The notes under the pieces are model-generated. The model was not told the origin of the DNA, searched no databases, and was given only the letters and a program-made list of their open reading frames with translations. The translations under genes were made by a program, and so were the position numbers. From an uncultured Alphaproteobacteria bacterium (GTDB taxonomy: Bacteria; Pseudomonadota; Alphaproteobacteria; Rhodobacterales; Rhodobacteraceae), in contig CACKFK010000008.1 in assembly GCA_902599445.1 (NCBI GenBank), forward strand, positions 1 to 53,858: a stretch of 53,858 nt of DNA, in the 5' to 3' direction. Of the stretch, positions 9,484-18,144 are shown in pieces. Within the stretch, counting starts at the first letter, position 1. Every line of letters begins with the position of its first letter.

Positions 9484-10617
9484 ATGGAATTTTCCCTTTC
9501 TACAGAACAAAATTTAATTTTTGAAACAGCATTTGAATTTGGTCAAAAAGCTATATCTCCACACGCTTTGAAATGGGAGGAATCTTTTATCCCTAGGGAT
9601 GTTCTAAAGGAGGCTGGTGAACTGGGATTTGCGGCTCTTTATGTTGATGAAAGAGATGGTGGGTCTGGGTTATCTAGGTTGGACTCAACTTTAGTATTTG
9701 AGGCTTTAGCAATGGCTTGTCCATCTGTTTCCTCATTTATTTCCATTCATAACATGTGTGCTTGGATGATTTCACAACATGGGAGTAAAGCCATTAAAAA
9801 TGAGTTCTTGGCACCAATGATAAAAATGGACAAAATATGTTCATACTGTTTAACAGAACCGAATTCAGGTTCTGACAGTGCGGCACTCAGCACTAGGGCC
9901 GAAAGAACAATGGAAGGGTTTAAGCTTAACGGTTCTAAGGCCTTTATTTCTGGAGGGGCATTTTCCGATTTCTATCTTAGTATGGTTAGAACAGGTGGCC
10001 CAGGGCCAAAAGGGATATCTGCTTTACTGATCAAAGATGGGACTGAAGGGCTAAATTTTGGCAATTTCGAACAGAAGATGGGATGGAAATCCCAGCCAAC
10101 TGCTGAAGTAATTTTTGAGGACTGTGATGTTTCAGCAGGTTACCTTTTGGGTGAAGAGAACGAAGGATTCATTTATGCAATGCAAGGACTGGATGGAGGA
10201 CGCTTAAATATTGCTGCCGCAGCGTTAGGTGGCGCACAGGCGGCACTAAATATAGCAAAAAGATATATTAAAGAAAGGATTGCATTTAAGAAAAAATTAT
10301 CGGAGTTCCAAGGACTACAGTTTAAGATAGCGGACATGGAGATTGCAATTAACTCTTCGAGAACCGTTCTAAGGGAAGCGGCGTGGAAGCTAGATGAAAA
10401 TAAATCAGATGCTAGTATTTCTTGCGCAATGGCTAAGAAATTTGTTACGGACAATGCTTTTATGATAGCAAATAATTCTCTCCAATTACTTGGTGGTTAT
10501 GGTTATTTAGCTGATTATGGAATAGAAAAGATAGTTCGTGATTTGCGGGTACATCAAATTCTTGAGGGTACAAATGAAATTATGCAGGTGATGATAGCCA
10601 GACATTTTCTGAGGTAA
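9484..10617 (+). CDS. Acyl-CoA dehydrogenase, probably isobutyryl-CoA dehydrogenase
   Basis: FAD-dependent alpha,beta-dehydrogenation of isobutyryl-CoA to methacrylyl-CoA in valine breakdown, passing electrons to ETF. The 377 residues show the ACAD fold: YCLTEPNSGSDSAAL, KAFISGG, the FAD segment GLDGGRLNIAAAALGGAQAALN, LQLLGGYGYLADY and the catalytic base Glu361 in ILEGTNEIMQ, the position used by short-chain and isobutyryl-type enzymes. The substrate is inferred from the operon (mmsA before, 3-hydroxyisobutyryl-CoA hydrolase after). 2-Methylbutyryl-CoA is the main alternative. Confidence 0.9.
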   Translation: MEFSLSTEQNLIFETAFEFGQKAISPHALKWEESFIPRDVLKEAGELGFAALYVDERDGGSGLSRLDSTLVFEALAMACPSVSSFISIHNMCAWMISQHGSKAIKNEFLAPMIKMDKICSYCLTEPNSGSDSAALSTRAERTMEGFKLNGSKAFISGGAFSDFYLSMVRTGGPGPKGISALLIKDGTEGLNFGNFEQKMGWKSQPTAEVIFEDCDVSAGYLLGEENEGFIYAMQGLDGGRLNIAAAALGGAQAALNIAKRYIKERIAFKKKLSEFQGLQFKIADMEIAINSSRTVLREAAWKLDENKSDASISCAMAKKFVTDNAFMIANNSLQLLGGYGYLADYGIEKIVRDLRVHQILEGTNEIMQVMIARHFLR

Positions 10618-10629
10618 TGAGTTCTAATT

Positions 10630-11667
10630 ATGGCTGAAGCAATAATTCAGAAAATTGGTAAAATAGGTCAAATCACTCTTAATAGACCCAGAGCGCTGAA
10701 TGCTTTAACTTATAAAATGATCACGGATATTGAAAAGGCTTTGATTGAGTGGGAATATGATTCATCTATTCAGGCCATACTGGTTGATGCTGAAGGGTCT
10801 CGTGCGTTTTGTTCTGGTGGAGATATTTCAGACCTATATAAGCAAGGGCAGAAAGAGAATTATGAATTTGGTCAAAAATTCTGGGCTGATGAGTATCGTT
10901 TAAATGCACTCATAGATGGTTATTCCAAACCGTATGTAGTTTTTATGCAAGGTTTCACTATGGGAGGTGGTGTTGGATTATCTTGTCACGGCAGTCATCG
11001 AATTGTAGGAAAAACGAGCCGTATTGCCATGCCAGAGTGTGGAATTGGATTGGTTCCTGACGTCGGTGGTTCTTTTCTTTTAACTCGGAAGTCTACTAAT
11101 CTTGGTATTTATCTTGGAATTACATGTAGTCATATGGATGCCAGTGATGCCATATTTGCTGGATTTGCGGATCATTTGATTCCTGAAGAAAAGTGGGAGG
11201 AAGTTAAACGCAAACTTATACAAACTGGGGATCCTAGTTGTTTGGTAAATTTTAATGAGAAACCTCCGCCATCGTGTTTAGCAAGAAATTTTAATATTAT
11301 TGAAGAAGTTTTTTCAGAAGAAAAGCCAATTTCTTTGATCAATAAAATGGGACACTTTTCGCAGCTTGAAAGTGGTTTGGCAAGATTAAAGAAAGCCTCA
11401 CCCCTTTCGGTTTTAGTCACACTTCACATGCTTCGGATACCTGAGGTTTCCCAGTCAGTTAAGCAAGCTCTGGAAATTGAGTATCGTTATACAGCTCGTG
11501 CACAAGAGTTCACTGATTTTCAAGAAGGGATAAGAGCTATGGTTGTGGACAAAGACAGAAAACCAATATGGAAATATTCTTCTCTTGAAGCTGTACCTAA
11601 AGAAGAGGTTTTGTCCTTACTGAAACCCCTGGACAATAGCTTAGGTCTAAGGTTGGAATTTTTATAG
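10630..11667 (+). CDS. 3-hydroxyisobutyryl-CoA hydrolase
   Basis: Hydrolyses 3-hydroxyisobutyryl-CoA to free 3-hydroxyisobutyrate, the step that makes valine catabolism leave the CoA track. It is an enoyl-CoA hydratase-fold protein of 345 residues, the longer HIBCH length rather than about 260 for hydratases. Visible are ITLNRPRALNALTYKM, SRAFCSGGDI, QGFTMGGGVGLSCHG (oxyanion hole) and MPECGIGLVPDVGGSF, with Glu136 and Asp144 matching the catalytic Glu and Asp of HIBCH. The hydratase step (methacrylyl-CoA to 3-hydroxyisobutyryl-CoA) is not encoded in this operon and must come from elsewhere. Spacers are 12 nt before and 9 nt after. Confidence 0.93.
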   Translation: MAEAIIQKIGKIGQITLNRPRALNALTYKMITDIEKALIEWEYDSSIQAILVDAEGSRAFCSGGDISDLYKQGQKENYEFGQKFWADEYRLNALIDGYSKPYVVFMQGFTMGGGVGLSCHGSHRIVGKTSRIAMPECGIGLVPDVGGSFLLTRKSTNLGIYLGITCSHMDASDAIFAGFADHLIPEEKWEEVKRKLIQTGDPSCLVNFNEKPPPSCLARNFNIIEEVFSEEKPISLINKMGHFSQLESGLARLKKASPLSVLVTLHMLRIPEVSQSVKQALEIEYRYTARAQEFTDFQEGIRAMVVDKDRKPIWKYSSLEAVPKEEVLSLLKPLDNSLGLRLEFL

Positions 11668-11676
11668 GAGGATATT

Positions 11677-12546
11677 ATGAAAGTAGGTTTTATTGGTTTA
11701 GGTAATATGGGTTTACCAATGGCAGAAAATCTTTGCCAGGCAGGATATGAGGTAACAGGCTTTGATGTGAAAGCTAATATCAAAGCCAATTTTTCTGTAC
11801 ACAATAACATAGAGGAAGTAGTTAAAGATAAAGACGTTATATTTACGATGTTACCCAGTGGGATAGAAGTGGCGGATGTTTATAACCAAATTGTGCCTTC
11901 GTGCTCTGTCGGAACAGTAATGGTTGATTGCTCGACGGTTGATGTAAAAAGTGCTCATTTTGTGGGTAACTTGGCAAAGAAAGCTAAACTACTACCTTTA
12001 GATGCCCCAGTTTCAGGGGGTGTGGTGGGGGCCATCCAAGGGACCCTCACATTCATGGTTGGGGGTGATCAAAAAGGTTTTGAACTTATCAGGCCCCTTT
12101 TTGATATAATGGGTAAGAAAGCCGTATATTGTGGTTCTTCGGGTAGCGGACAGGCTGCTAAGATCTGTAACAACATGATACTAGGGATTTCAATGATAGG
12201 AGTGTGTGAGGCTTTCTCACTGGCAGATAAAATAGGATTGGACAGGAAGAAAATGTTTGAAGTTTCTTCTAGTTCATCTGGGCAATGCTGGTCTTTAAAT
12301 ACATACTGTCCAGCTCCTGGGGTGGGGCCTCAATCCCCTTCTGATAATCAATATCAACCCGGTTTTGCTACTGAACTAATGCTAAAAGATTTATTATTGG
12401 CTCAAGAAGCTGCAGAACAGGTCAATGCCCACACGCCTCTTGGTGCACATGCCAGTACCATTTATGAGGATTTGGTAAAAAATGGCGGTTTAGGTAAAGA
12501 CTTTTCGTTTGTCTTACCATTCTTTAAAGATAAGGAAAGATCCTAG
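11677..12546 (+). CDS. mmsB: 3-hydroxyisobutyrate dehydrogenase
   Basis: NAD+-dependent oxidation of 3-hydroxyisobutyrate to methylmalonate semialdehyde, the substrate of mmsA at the head of this operon. 289 residues: Rossmann start VGFIGLGNMGLPMAENL, the substrate loop DAPVSGGVVGAIQGTLTFMVGG, and catalytic Lys162 in GSGQAAKICNNM, followed by SSGQCWSLN. All are diagnostic of the beta-hydroxyacid dehydrogenase family. GGAGG stands 5 nt before the ATG. Its stop overlaps by 4 nt the end of the convergent methyltransferase gene, leaving no room for a separate terminator. Confidence 0.95.
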   Translation: MKVGFIGLGNMGLPMAENLCQAGYEVTGFDVKANIKANFSVHNNIEEVVKDKDVIFTMLPSGIEVADVYNQIVPSCSVGTVMVDCSTVDVKSAHFVGNLAKKAKLLPLDAPVSGGVVGAIQGTLTFMVGGDQKGFELIRPLFDIMGKKAVYCGSSGSGQAAKICNNMILGISMIGVCEAFSLADKIGLDRKKMFEVSSSSSGQCWSLNTYCPAPGVGPQSPSDNQYQPGFATELMLKDLLLAQEAAEQVNAHTPLGAHASTIYEDLVKNGGLGKDFSFVLPFFKDKERS

Positions 12547-13136
12547 GGCTTCAATCGCGAAAATATATGTATGACTTCGATGGGGTGCCCATCAAAACTA
12601 GTGCTCTCTTCTCTAAAGAATTCAAATATAACTAAATTGTAAGAGTGGCAAATAGCCCTTAAATCCTTTTCTGTTCTTGGTACATAAAGCCTTCCTAATT
12701 GATCTCTATAACTGTGATCACCTTCATGCATTCCAAGATAAAAGATACCACCTTCTTTCAGAATATTCGGAATTTTGCCAAATAGTTTATTCTGTTCATG
12801 AACTTCTAAGTGCTGTACAGAAAATGAGGCCCAGATTCCATCAAATTTCTCCTGAAATCCTATTTCAGTTATGTCTAGTTGGGAGCAAAAAACTCCGTCA
12901 ACATTTTTTAGAAATTCCAACATTTTGGCTGAAGCATCGATTGCTGTGACAGCTAAACCATTATTTCTGAACCACAAAGTTTTCTCGCCTGTTCCGCATC
13001 CTAGGTCCAAGATATGACCATCTGGTTTGGTATATTTGAGAAAAATCTTTTGGGCTTGATCTTCGGTTTCATTAGCCCTCCATTCAGAGTACTTTTCTGC
13101 ATTCTTATTATAAAAATTGATTGTCTTATCATCCAT
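12543..13136 (-). CDS. Class I SAM-dependent methyltransferase
   Basis: Small-molecule-type methyltransferase of 197 residues. SAM motif I is HILDLGCGTGEKTLWF at about residues 40-55, the acidic motif II is VTAIDASAKMLEFL, and motif III/IV is FDGIWASFSVQHL. The N-terminus (NFYNKNAEKYSEWR) is typical of Methyltransf_11/25-like enzymes in which a Tyr-rich helix caps the SAM site. The substrate is unknown. The gene is single, convergent with mmsB (4-nt overlap) and divergent from the aminotransferase gene. Confidence 0.85.
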   Translation of the reverse strand: MDDKTINFYNKNAEKYSEWRANETEDQAQKIFLKYTKPDGHILDLGCGTGEKTLWFRNNGLAVTAIDASAKMLEFLKNVDGVFCSQLDITEIGFQEKFDGIWASFSVQHLEVHEQNKLFGKIPNILKEGGIFYLGMHEGDHSYRDQLGRLYVPRTEKDLRAICHSYNLVIFEFFREESTSFDGHPIEVIHIFSRLKP

Positions 13137-13494
13137 ATTTCACCTCAATAATATTCAGTTTCGCGTCAGTTAGACTTGTTTATAATCAGAGTTGGTTGTT
13201 ACAGAGGGGCTTTTCTAAGGTCACGACTATTGTAATGCTTTAAAAGTATTATAACGAAGGTACTTTCCTGAACCTACGATTATTATGGTGTCGATGATTT
13301 TGTAAGAATCAGTTAACTCAATAATGCAAAATATTGAAATGTCTTACTAACGATTAACTAAGTACACTTGCATAGTCGTTTAAAACCTTCCTCAGCATTA
13401 AAGTAAGCATGATGTTTAAAAAAATTGATATTTCGAATATAATGAGACTATAGTACGTTACTATCAAATTTAATGAAGTGGTCAGTAGCTCTAT
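13137..13494. other. Divergent intergenic region, no gene seen
   Basis: 358 nt between the methyltransferase (minus) and aminotransferase (plus) starts. It holds the promoters of both. No RNA gene, repeat or strong operator was found. Confidence 0.4.
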
Positions 13495-14886
13495 ATGGAT
13501 CAATCTATTAAAAGCCAAAAAAATTCTCTTGAGTCAAAATCTTTGGAGCATCACCTACATCCTTATACTAATCCCGAATTGGTTGCTGAAGACGGACCAC
13601 AGATAATTCAGTCTGGTGATGGTGTCAGAGTCAGTGATATTGACGGTAATTCATATATTGAAGGCATGAGCGGTCTATGGTGTGCATCATTGGGTTTTAA
13701 TGAACCTGAGTTAATAGAAGCGGCTGTATCACAAATGAAGGAACTGCCTTTTTACCATTCTTTTACCGGAAAAACTTCAAAGCCTACCATAAGATTGGCC
13801 GAAAAACTTATTGAAGTATCACATAGTAACTTGGAAAAAGTTTTTTTCTGTAACTCTGGATCGGAGGCAAACGATACTGCCATTAAGATAGTCTGGTATT
13901 ATCAGGCCTCGAAAGGTCGGCCAGAAAAACGGAAAATCATTAGTCGGAAAGGTAGTTATCATGGTGTGACCCTGGCAGCAGCAAGCTTAACAGCATTATC
14001 TTATGCACAAGAGGGCTTCAGTTTACCTTTGGATTTCGCTCTCCACACAACCTGGCCGCATTATTTCCAGAATTCCCATGACAATGAGAGTGAGAGGGAA
14101 TTTGCAACAAGGCTCGCACTTGATTTAGAAAACTTGATAATTCAAGAAGGTCCTGAAAATATTGGAGCCTTTATAGCGGAACCTCTGATGGGAGCAGGTG
14201 GTGTAATACTTCCTCCAGAAGGATATTTTGAGTTGGTTCAACCAATACTGCGAAGACACGACATTTTGATGATAGCTGATGAGGTAATTTGTGGTTTTGG
14301 AAGAACTGGTAACATATGGGGTAGTGAAACTTTTGATATTCGCCCTGATATACTGACTTGTGCCAAAGGACTATCATCTGCTTATGTTCCGATTTCAGCA
14401 GTTTTAGTATCAAAAAAAATCTCTGACGAAGTTGAAAAGCAGGCAACAAACCTGGGACAGTTTGGACATGGTTATACATACTCCGGACATCCTGTGGCTG
14501 CGGCTGTGGCATTGAAAACTATTGAAATCATGGAAAAAAGAAGGATTATCGATCATGTAAAAGGGATGGAGGATCTTTTCCTAAAACGCGTTTTAAGTTT
14601 AAAGGAATTTAGCTGCGTTGGCGACGTTCGAGCAGTAGGCTTGATCGGTGCAGCAGAATTTATTAAACCTGGAACCGAAAGAACAAAACTAAACCCAAAG
14701 AATAAATTTTCTGCCAAGGTGGTAAAAGCTATTCAAGAAAATGGAGTTATTCTGCGTTCATTACCAATAGATGCTATTGCCTTTTGCCCTCCTTTAATTA
14801 TTGAGAAAAAGGAACTTAATGAGATGTTTGATCGTATACAGGCTGTTTTATCAAGAATGGATGATCTAGCAAAAACATTGACTTGA
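13495..14886 (+). CDS. Class III PLP-dependent aminotransferase (omega-amino acid:pyruvate type)
   Basis: Transfers an amino group from an amine or omega-amino acid to pyruvate or another oxo acid. 463 residues, fold type I class III: HLHPYTNPE near the N-terminus, DGNSYIEGMSGLWCASLGF, the phosphate-binding FCNSGSEANDTAIKI, SYHGVTLAAASLT, FIAEPLMGAGGVI, the cofactor aspartate motif MIADEVICGFGRTG and the Schiff-base Lys291 in TCAKGLSSAYVP. The motif set resembles beta-alanine/taurine/putrescine:pyruvate aminotransferases, but the donor cannot be chosen. Beta-alanine would fit, since its product malonate semialdehyde is an mmsA substrate and mmsA is near (inference). Confidence 0.88.
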   Translation: MDQSIKSQKNSLESKSLEHHLHPYTNPELVAEDGPQIIQSGDGVRVSDIDGNSYIEGMSGLWCASLGFNEPELIEAAVSQMKELPFYHSFTGKTSKPTIRLAEKLIEVSHSNLEKVFFCNSGSEANDTAIKIVWYYQASKGRPEKRKIISRKGSYHGVTLAAASLTALSYAQEGFSLPLDFALHTTWPHYFQNSHDNESEREFATRLALDLENLIIQEGPENIGAFIAEPLMGAGGVILPPEGYFELVQPILRRHDILMIADEVICGFGRTGNIWGSETFDIRPDILTCAKGLSSAYVPISAVLVSKKISDEVEKQATNLGQFGHGYTYSGHPVAAAVALKTIEIMEKRRIIDHVKGMEDLFLKRVLSLKEFSCVGDVRAVGLIGAAEFIKPGTERTKLNPKNKFSAKVVKAIQENGVILRSLPIDAIAFCPPLIIEKKELNEMFDRIQAVLSRMDDLAKTLT

Positions 14887-14990
14887 TTAAAAGCTCTAAA
14901 CTTGTCCTTTCCATAAGTGTATTATAAGTAACCGACATTATTAATTATAAATTAATGCGATCCAGTAACTCGGGTAGTGAAGAATAGAAA

Positions 14991-15965
14991 ATGGATACTA
15001 TACTAATCAACATTATCTTTTGTCTCGCAGGTCTTACTGGTCTTTATTTTGGTGGGGAAAAACTAGTAACTGGCGCAGTCATCACGGCAAACAAGTTAAA
15101 CATAAGACCACAACTAGTTGCCATAACAATAGTGGCGCTTGGTACCTCTCTTCCTGAACTGTTTGTGTCAGTAAACGCGGTCAATAAAGGAGCACAGGGC
15201 ATAGCATGGGGAAATGTTATTGGCAGCAATATTTCAAATTTGTTCTGTGTCTTGGGGTTTGCAGCGATTATCTCACCATTATTAATTTCATCGAGGTCTT
15301 TAAAAGTAGAGGTCTTTTGGTTATTTTTCTCTTGCGGGGTTCTTGTTCTATCAGCCCGAATGTTTGCGAGTATAAGTATTTTGGGTGGAGCATTGTTACT
15401 CATCTTGTTGTTAGGGATAATATTTCATGTAAGTATTGCTGCTCTGAAAAAACAAAAAAGTAAGATTGAAGATGATATTGATGATAGCTGGAAGAATTCC
15501 AAGATTTGGATTTCATTATTAACTATTTGTTTTGGTATATTACTATTAATAGGGTCGGCAGAATTAGTAGTTTTTTCAGCAAAAAAAATTGCTGAGATTC
15601 TTGTGATTCCAGAGGCCTTCATTGGTTTAACTATAATTGCTCTAGGCACATCCTTGCCTGAAGTGGCCGCTTCCATTATTGCAGTAAAAAGGGGGCATTC
15701 CGACATAGCTATAGGTAATGTGATAGGTTCGAATATTTTTAACAGCCTGGGAATTATTGGTGCAGCGGCGATAGCATCGGGATCACAAAAATTTGCAGCT
15801 CCTGAAAACTTCGTAAGATTTGATATTCTAGTAATGCTTGCATCAACTTTAATCTTGGGAGGGATTTTCTTGTATGCTAAGAGGATAGGGCGGTACGTGG
15901 GCGCAATTTTTGTTTGCACTTATTTAGTGTATGTTTGGATCGCCTTCCATCAGGCCCAAATCTAA
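14991..15965 (+). CDS. Calcium/sodium antiporter (CaCA family, YrbG-like)
   Basis: Cation/Ca2+ exchanger in the inner membrane. The 324 residues contain two inverted-topology halves, each with the alpha-repeat signature: GTSLPELFVSVNAV followed by GNVIGSNISNLF in the first half, and GTSLPEVAASIIAV followed by GNVIGSNIFNSL in the second. The acidic residues in GTSLPE bind the cation. About ten hydrophobic segments are visible, with a charged central loop (KKQKSKIEDDIDD). It is followed after about 100 nt by a Na+/H+ antiporter, so the two may form an ion-homeostasis pair. Confidence 0.92.
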   Translation: MDTILINIIFCLAGLTGLYFGGEKLVTGAVITANKLNIRPQLVAITIVALGTSLPELFVSVNAVNKGAQGIAWGNVIGSNISNLFCVLGFAAIISPLLISSRSLKVEVFWLFFSCGVLVLSARMFASISILGGALLLILLLGIIFHVSIAALKKQKSKIEDDIDDSWKNSKIWISLLTICFGILLLIGSAELVVFSAKKIAEILVIPEAFIGLTIIALGTSLPEVAASIIAVKRGHSDIAIGNVIGSNIFNSLGIIGAAAIASGSQKFAAPENFVRFDILVMLASTLILGGIFLYAKRIGRYVGAIFVCTYLVYVWIAFHQAQI

Positions 15966-16066
15966 GACTATTAATTAAGATTGTAGAATTAAGGAAAATT
16001 AGCTAATACTCTGGAAAATGTATTGAGTGTCAGATATTTTTTAGAAACAATTACAGGATATAAATA

Positions 16067-17320
16067 ATGTTAGAATTACCAGCAATAGTTCTTGTTTGTG
16101 TAACCGTATTTGGCTATTGGAACCACAAATACCTCAAGTTGCCCTTAACGGTTGGACTGGTTATCATTGCACTAATATCTGGACTGTCTGTAGTGATAGT
16201 GAATGTGATTTTCCCCACCATGGGAGTCTCGGAAGGGTTAAAGAGCTGGCTTGACGAAATAGATTTTAATAGAACCCTAATGAACGGTATGTTGAGCTTT
16301 CTTCTTTTTGCTGGAGCACTTCATGTTGATCTGGCTGGTTTAATGAAAGCAAAATTTCAAGTTTCCCTATTGGCTACTGTTGGAGTGCTGGTTTCGACGT
16401 TTATAAATGGCACCTGTTTTTATTACCTCTGTTACGCGGTTGGTTTCAATATTGAATATATTTATTGCCTCATTTTTGGTGTAATCGTAACCCCAACTGA
16501 TCCCGTAGCTGTACTAGGACTACTAAAAAGATTAAAGGTTCCAAAACGCTTAGAATCTATGATTGGTGGCGAGAGTTTATTTAATGATGGGGTTGCAGTG
16601 GTAGTGTTTTCTGTGCTGTTGACCATTGCTTTTGGTAGTGCAACAGGACATGGCCATGGGGACAATATCGATGCAAACGCGATTGTAGGTCTGTTTGTAA
16701 AGGAGTCATTTGGTGGCGCTTTACTAGGATTAATTGGGGGGTATGTCACATTTGTCTTAATGAAAAATATTGATGATTACGTTGTTGAAGTTATAGCTAC
16801 ACTAGCCTTAGTCACTGCTGCTTATTCTATAGCCCTCAACCTGCATCTCTCAGGCCCAATTGCTATGGTGGTAGCTGGTGTTTTTATCGGGAATACGGGT
16901 AAGGAATTTGCTATGAGTGAGAAAACTAGACAACATGTTACGGATTTTTGGCATCTAATAGATGAAATTTTGAATGCAGCATTATTTATCCTCATAGGAT
17001 TTCAAGTAATAGCCCTATCGAGTGACAGTTTAATTTTGTTTATTAGTATAGTTTCAGTAGTAGTGGCCGTTTTAGCTAGATATATAGCTGTGTCTATCCC
17101 ACTAATTTTTCTCAGCACTTTAATTTCAAAGGAAAAGGGTGAGATTGTAATCTTAACTTGGGCTGGGCTCAAAGGGGGTATTTCAATAGCTCTAGCTCTT
17201 TCACTTCCTGATATGGAGAGCAAACCTATGATTGTTACAGCTGCCTATTCTGTGGTAGTGTTTTCTATCTTGATACAGGGATTAACTATTGAGAAGGTTA
17301 TCAACCGAATACACAAATAA
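16067..17320 (+). CDS. CPA1 (NhaP-type) Na+/H+ antiporter
   Basis: Monovalent cation/proton antiporter of 417 residues with about 12 membrane segments. The family signatures are present: VTPTDPVAVLGLL, the ion-binding ESLFNDGVAVVVF with Asn173-Asp174 (the ND motif of electroneutral CPA1 members), and TWAGLKGGISIALALSLP near the C-terminus. It lacks the long regulatory C-terminal tail and ends 10 nt before a 7-bp tandem repeat. Na+ is the likely substrate from family knowledge. K+ cannot be excluded. Confidence 0.92.
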   Translation: MLELPAIVLVCVTVFGYWNHKYLKLPLTVGLVIIALISGLSVVIVNVIFPTMGVSEGLKSWLDEIDFNRTLMNGMLSFLLFAGALHVDLAGLMKAKFQVSLLATVGVLVSTFINGTCFYYLCYAVGFNIEYIYCLIFGVIVTPTDPVAVLGLLKRLKVPKRLESMIGGESLFNDGVAVVVFSVLLTIAFGSATGHGHGDNIDANAIVGLFVKESFGGALLGLIGGYVTFVLMKNIDDYVVEVIATLALVTAAYSIALNLHLSGPIAMVVAGVFIGNTGKEFAMSEKTRQHVTDFWHLIDEILNAALFILIGFQVIALSSDSLILFISIVSVVVAVLARYIAVSIPLIFLSTLISKEKGEIVILTWAGLKGGISIALALSLPDMESKPMIVTAAYSVVVFSILIQGLTIEKVINRIHK

Positions 17321-17330
17321 TCTCCTTCTG

Positions 17331-17364
17331 AGTATCAAGTATCAAGTATCAAGTATCAAGTATC
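17331..17364. repeat. Tandem repeat, 7-bp unit AGTATCA x about 4.9
   Basis: Four perfect copies of AGTATCA and a fifth lacking its last base run from 17331 to 17364, starting 11 nt after the Na+/H+ antiporter stop. The unit is not a multiple of three and lies outside coding sequence. Such arrays can change length by slippage. Confidence 0.95.
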
Positions 17365-17506
17365 TAGATTTCCTCTATAAAGATTTGGGTCTGAAAGACG
17401 GTATATGGTATTTCTAAAAAGAAACTAAATAGCTGTCTCATTTCATTTATGTGGAGGGCTAGCGCTCTTTAAGTGGATTTTGCTTTATATTAAGTTGAAT
17501 CTCATT

Positions 17507-17986
17507 TTACGCTCTTTGATCCAAATTCTCCAGTAGTTCTTGCAACCTTTCCAAGGTACCATTGTCATCCATAGAAGCAGCAATTGAGGAAGCCTTTAGC
17601 ATCCATTTTGGTCTATTAGGTGAGCAAAGTTCGACTGTTGGTTTAAACTCAATTCGGTCATTTAATAAACTTGCAGGTAAAAGTAGGCCATTCCTTTAAG
17701 TAATTCGGGCTCATTATAAATTAATACAGAACAGTCAGGGCAATGAAAATAATGCATGTTTAAACCACTGCCGCCTGAAATAGTTTACGTCGTGAAGTCT
17801 TCATTTATTTTATTTCATTTTCTGGCCACGGAAGTGCGGTAATGAAGTACCAAACCTTTGTTGAAATATTGAACAGTGACATTGAAATCGCATCATCGGA
17901 TCATGTTCCAGTTCAAATGTTATCTTTTTGCAGTGACAATTTCCTGCGTAGACATTTTTTTTTTGACGGGGTAGAAAACCTAGCAT
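17507..17986 (-). pseudogene. GFA/CENP-V-like (glutathione-dependent formaldehyde-activating family) pseudogene
   Basis: Three reading-frame fragments together resemble a GFA-domain protein. The first (17986-17810, 58 codons) reads GNCHCKKITFELE then FQCHCSIFQQRFGTS, the zinc-binding CxC and CxxC-like cluster, with CHCSIC changed to CHCSIF. It then meets a stop. The second resumes with MHYFHCPDCSVLIYNEPELL (the FCPxCG-like zinc pair, ATG near 17754). After a frameshift near its end comes a third, LPASLLNDRIEF...SPNRPKWMLKASS, ending at 17507. An A10 run lies near the start. Frameshifts at several places plus the lost Cys argue for true decay rather than one sequencing error. Family recognition is by cysteine pattern only. 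Confidence 0.65.
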
Positions 17987-18144
17987 ATCAACCTAGTCTG
18001 AAAAGTATAACTATATGTAAAACTCAATTTCAACTATTTAAAGGTGCTTTTAGATTCTATTGTTGTAATGCGAAAAATTTGATTCGGTAGATGCCTTAGC
18101 GGCGCACAGTTTCCTTTATCAATTAGAAATTAAATGGATGAAAC

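Noticed and set aside
17842-18090. 82-codon plus-strand frame between the antiporter and cyclase genes
   Set aside because: Its opposite strand carries the cysteine-rich GFA-like frame, and the plus-strand product has no recognisable features or ribosome binding site.
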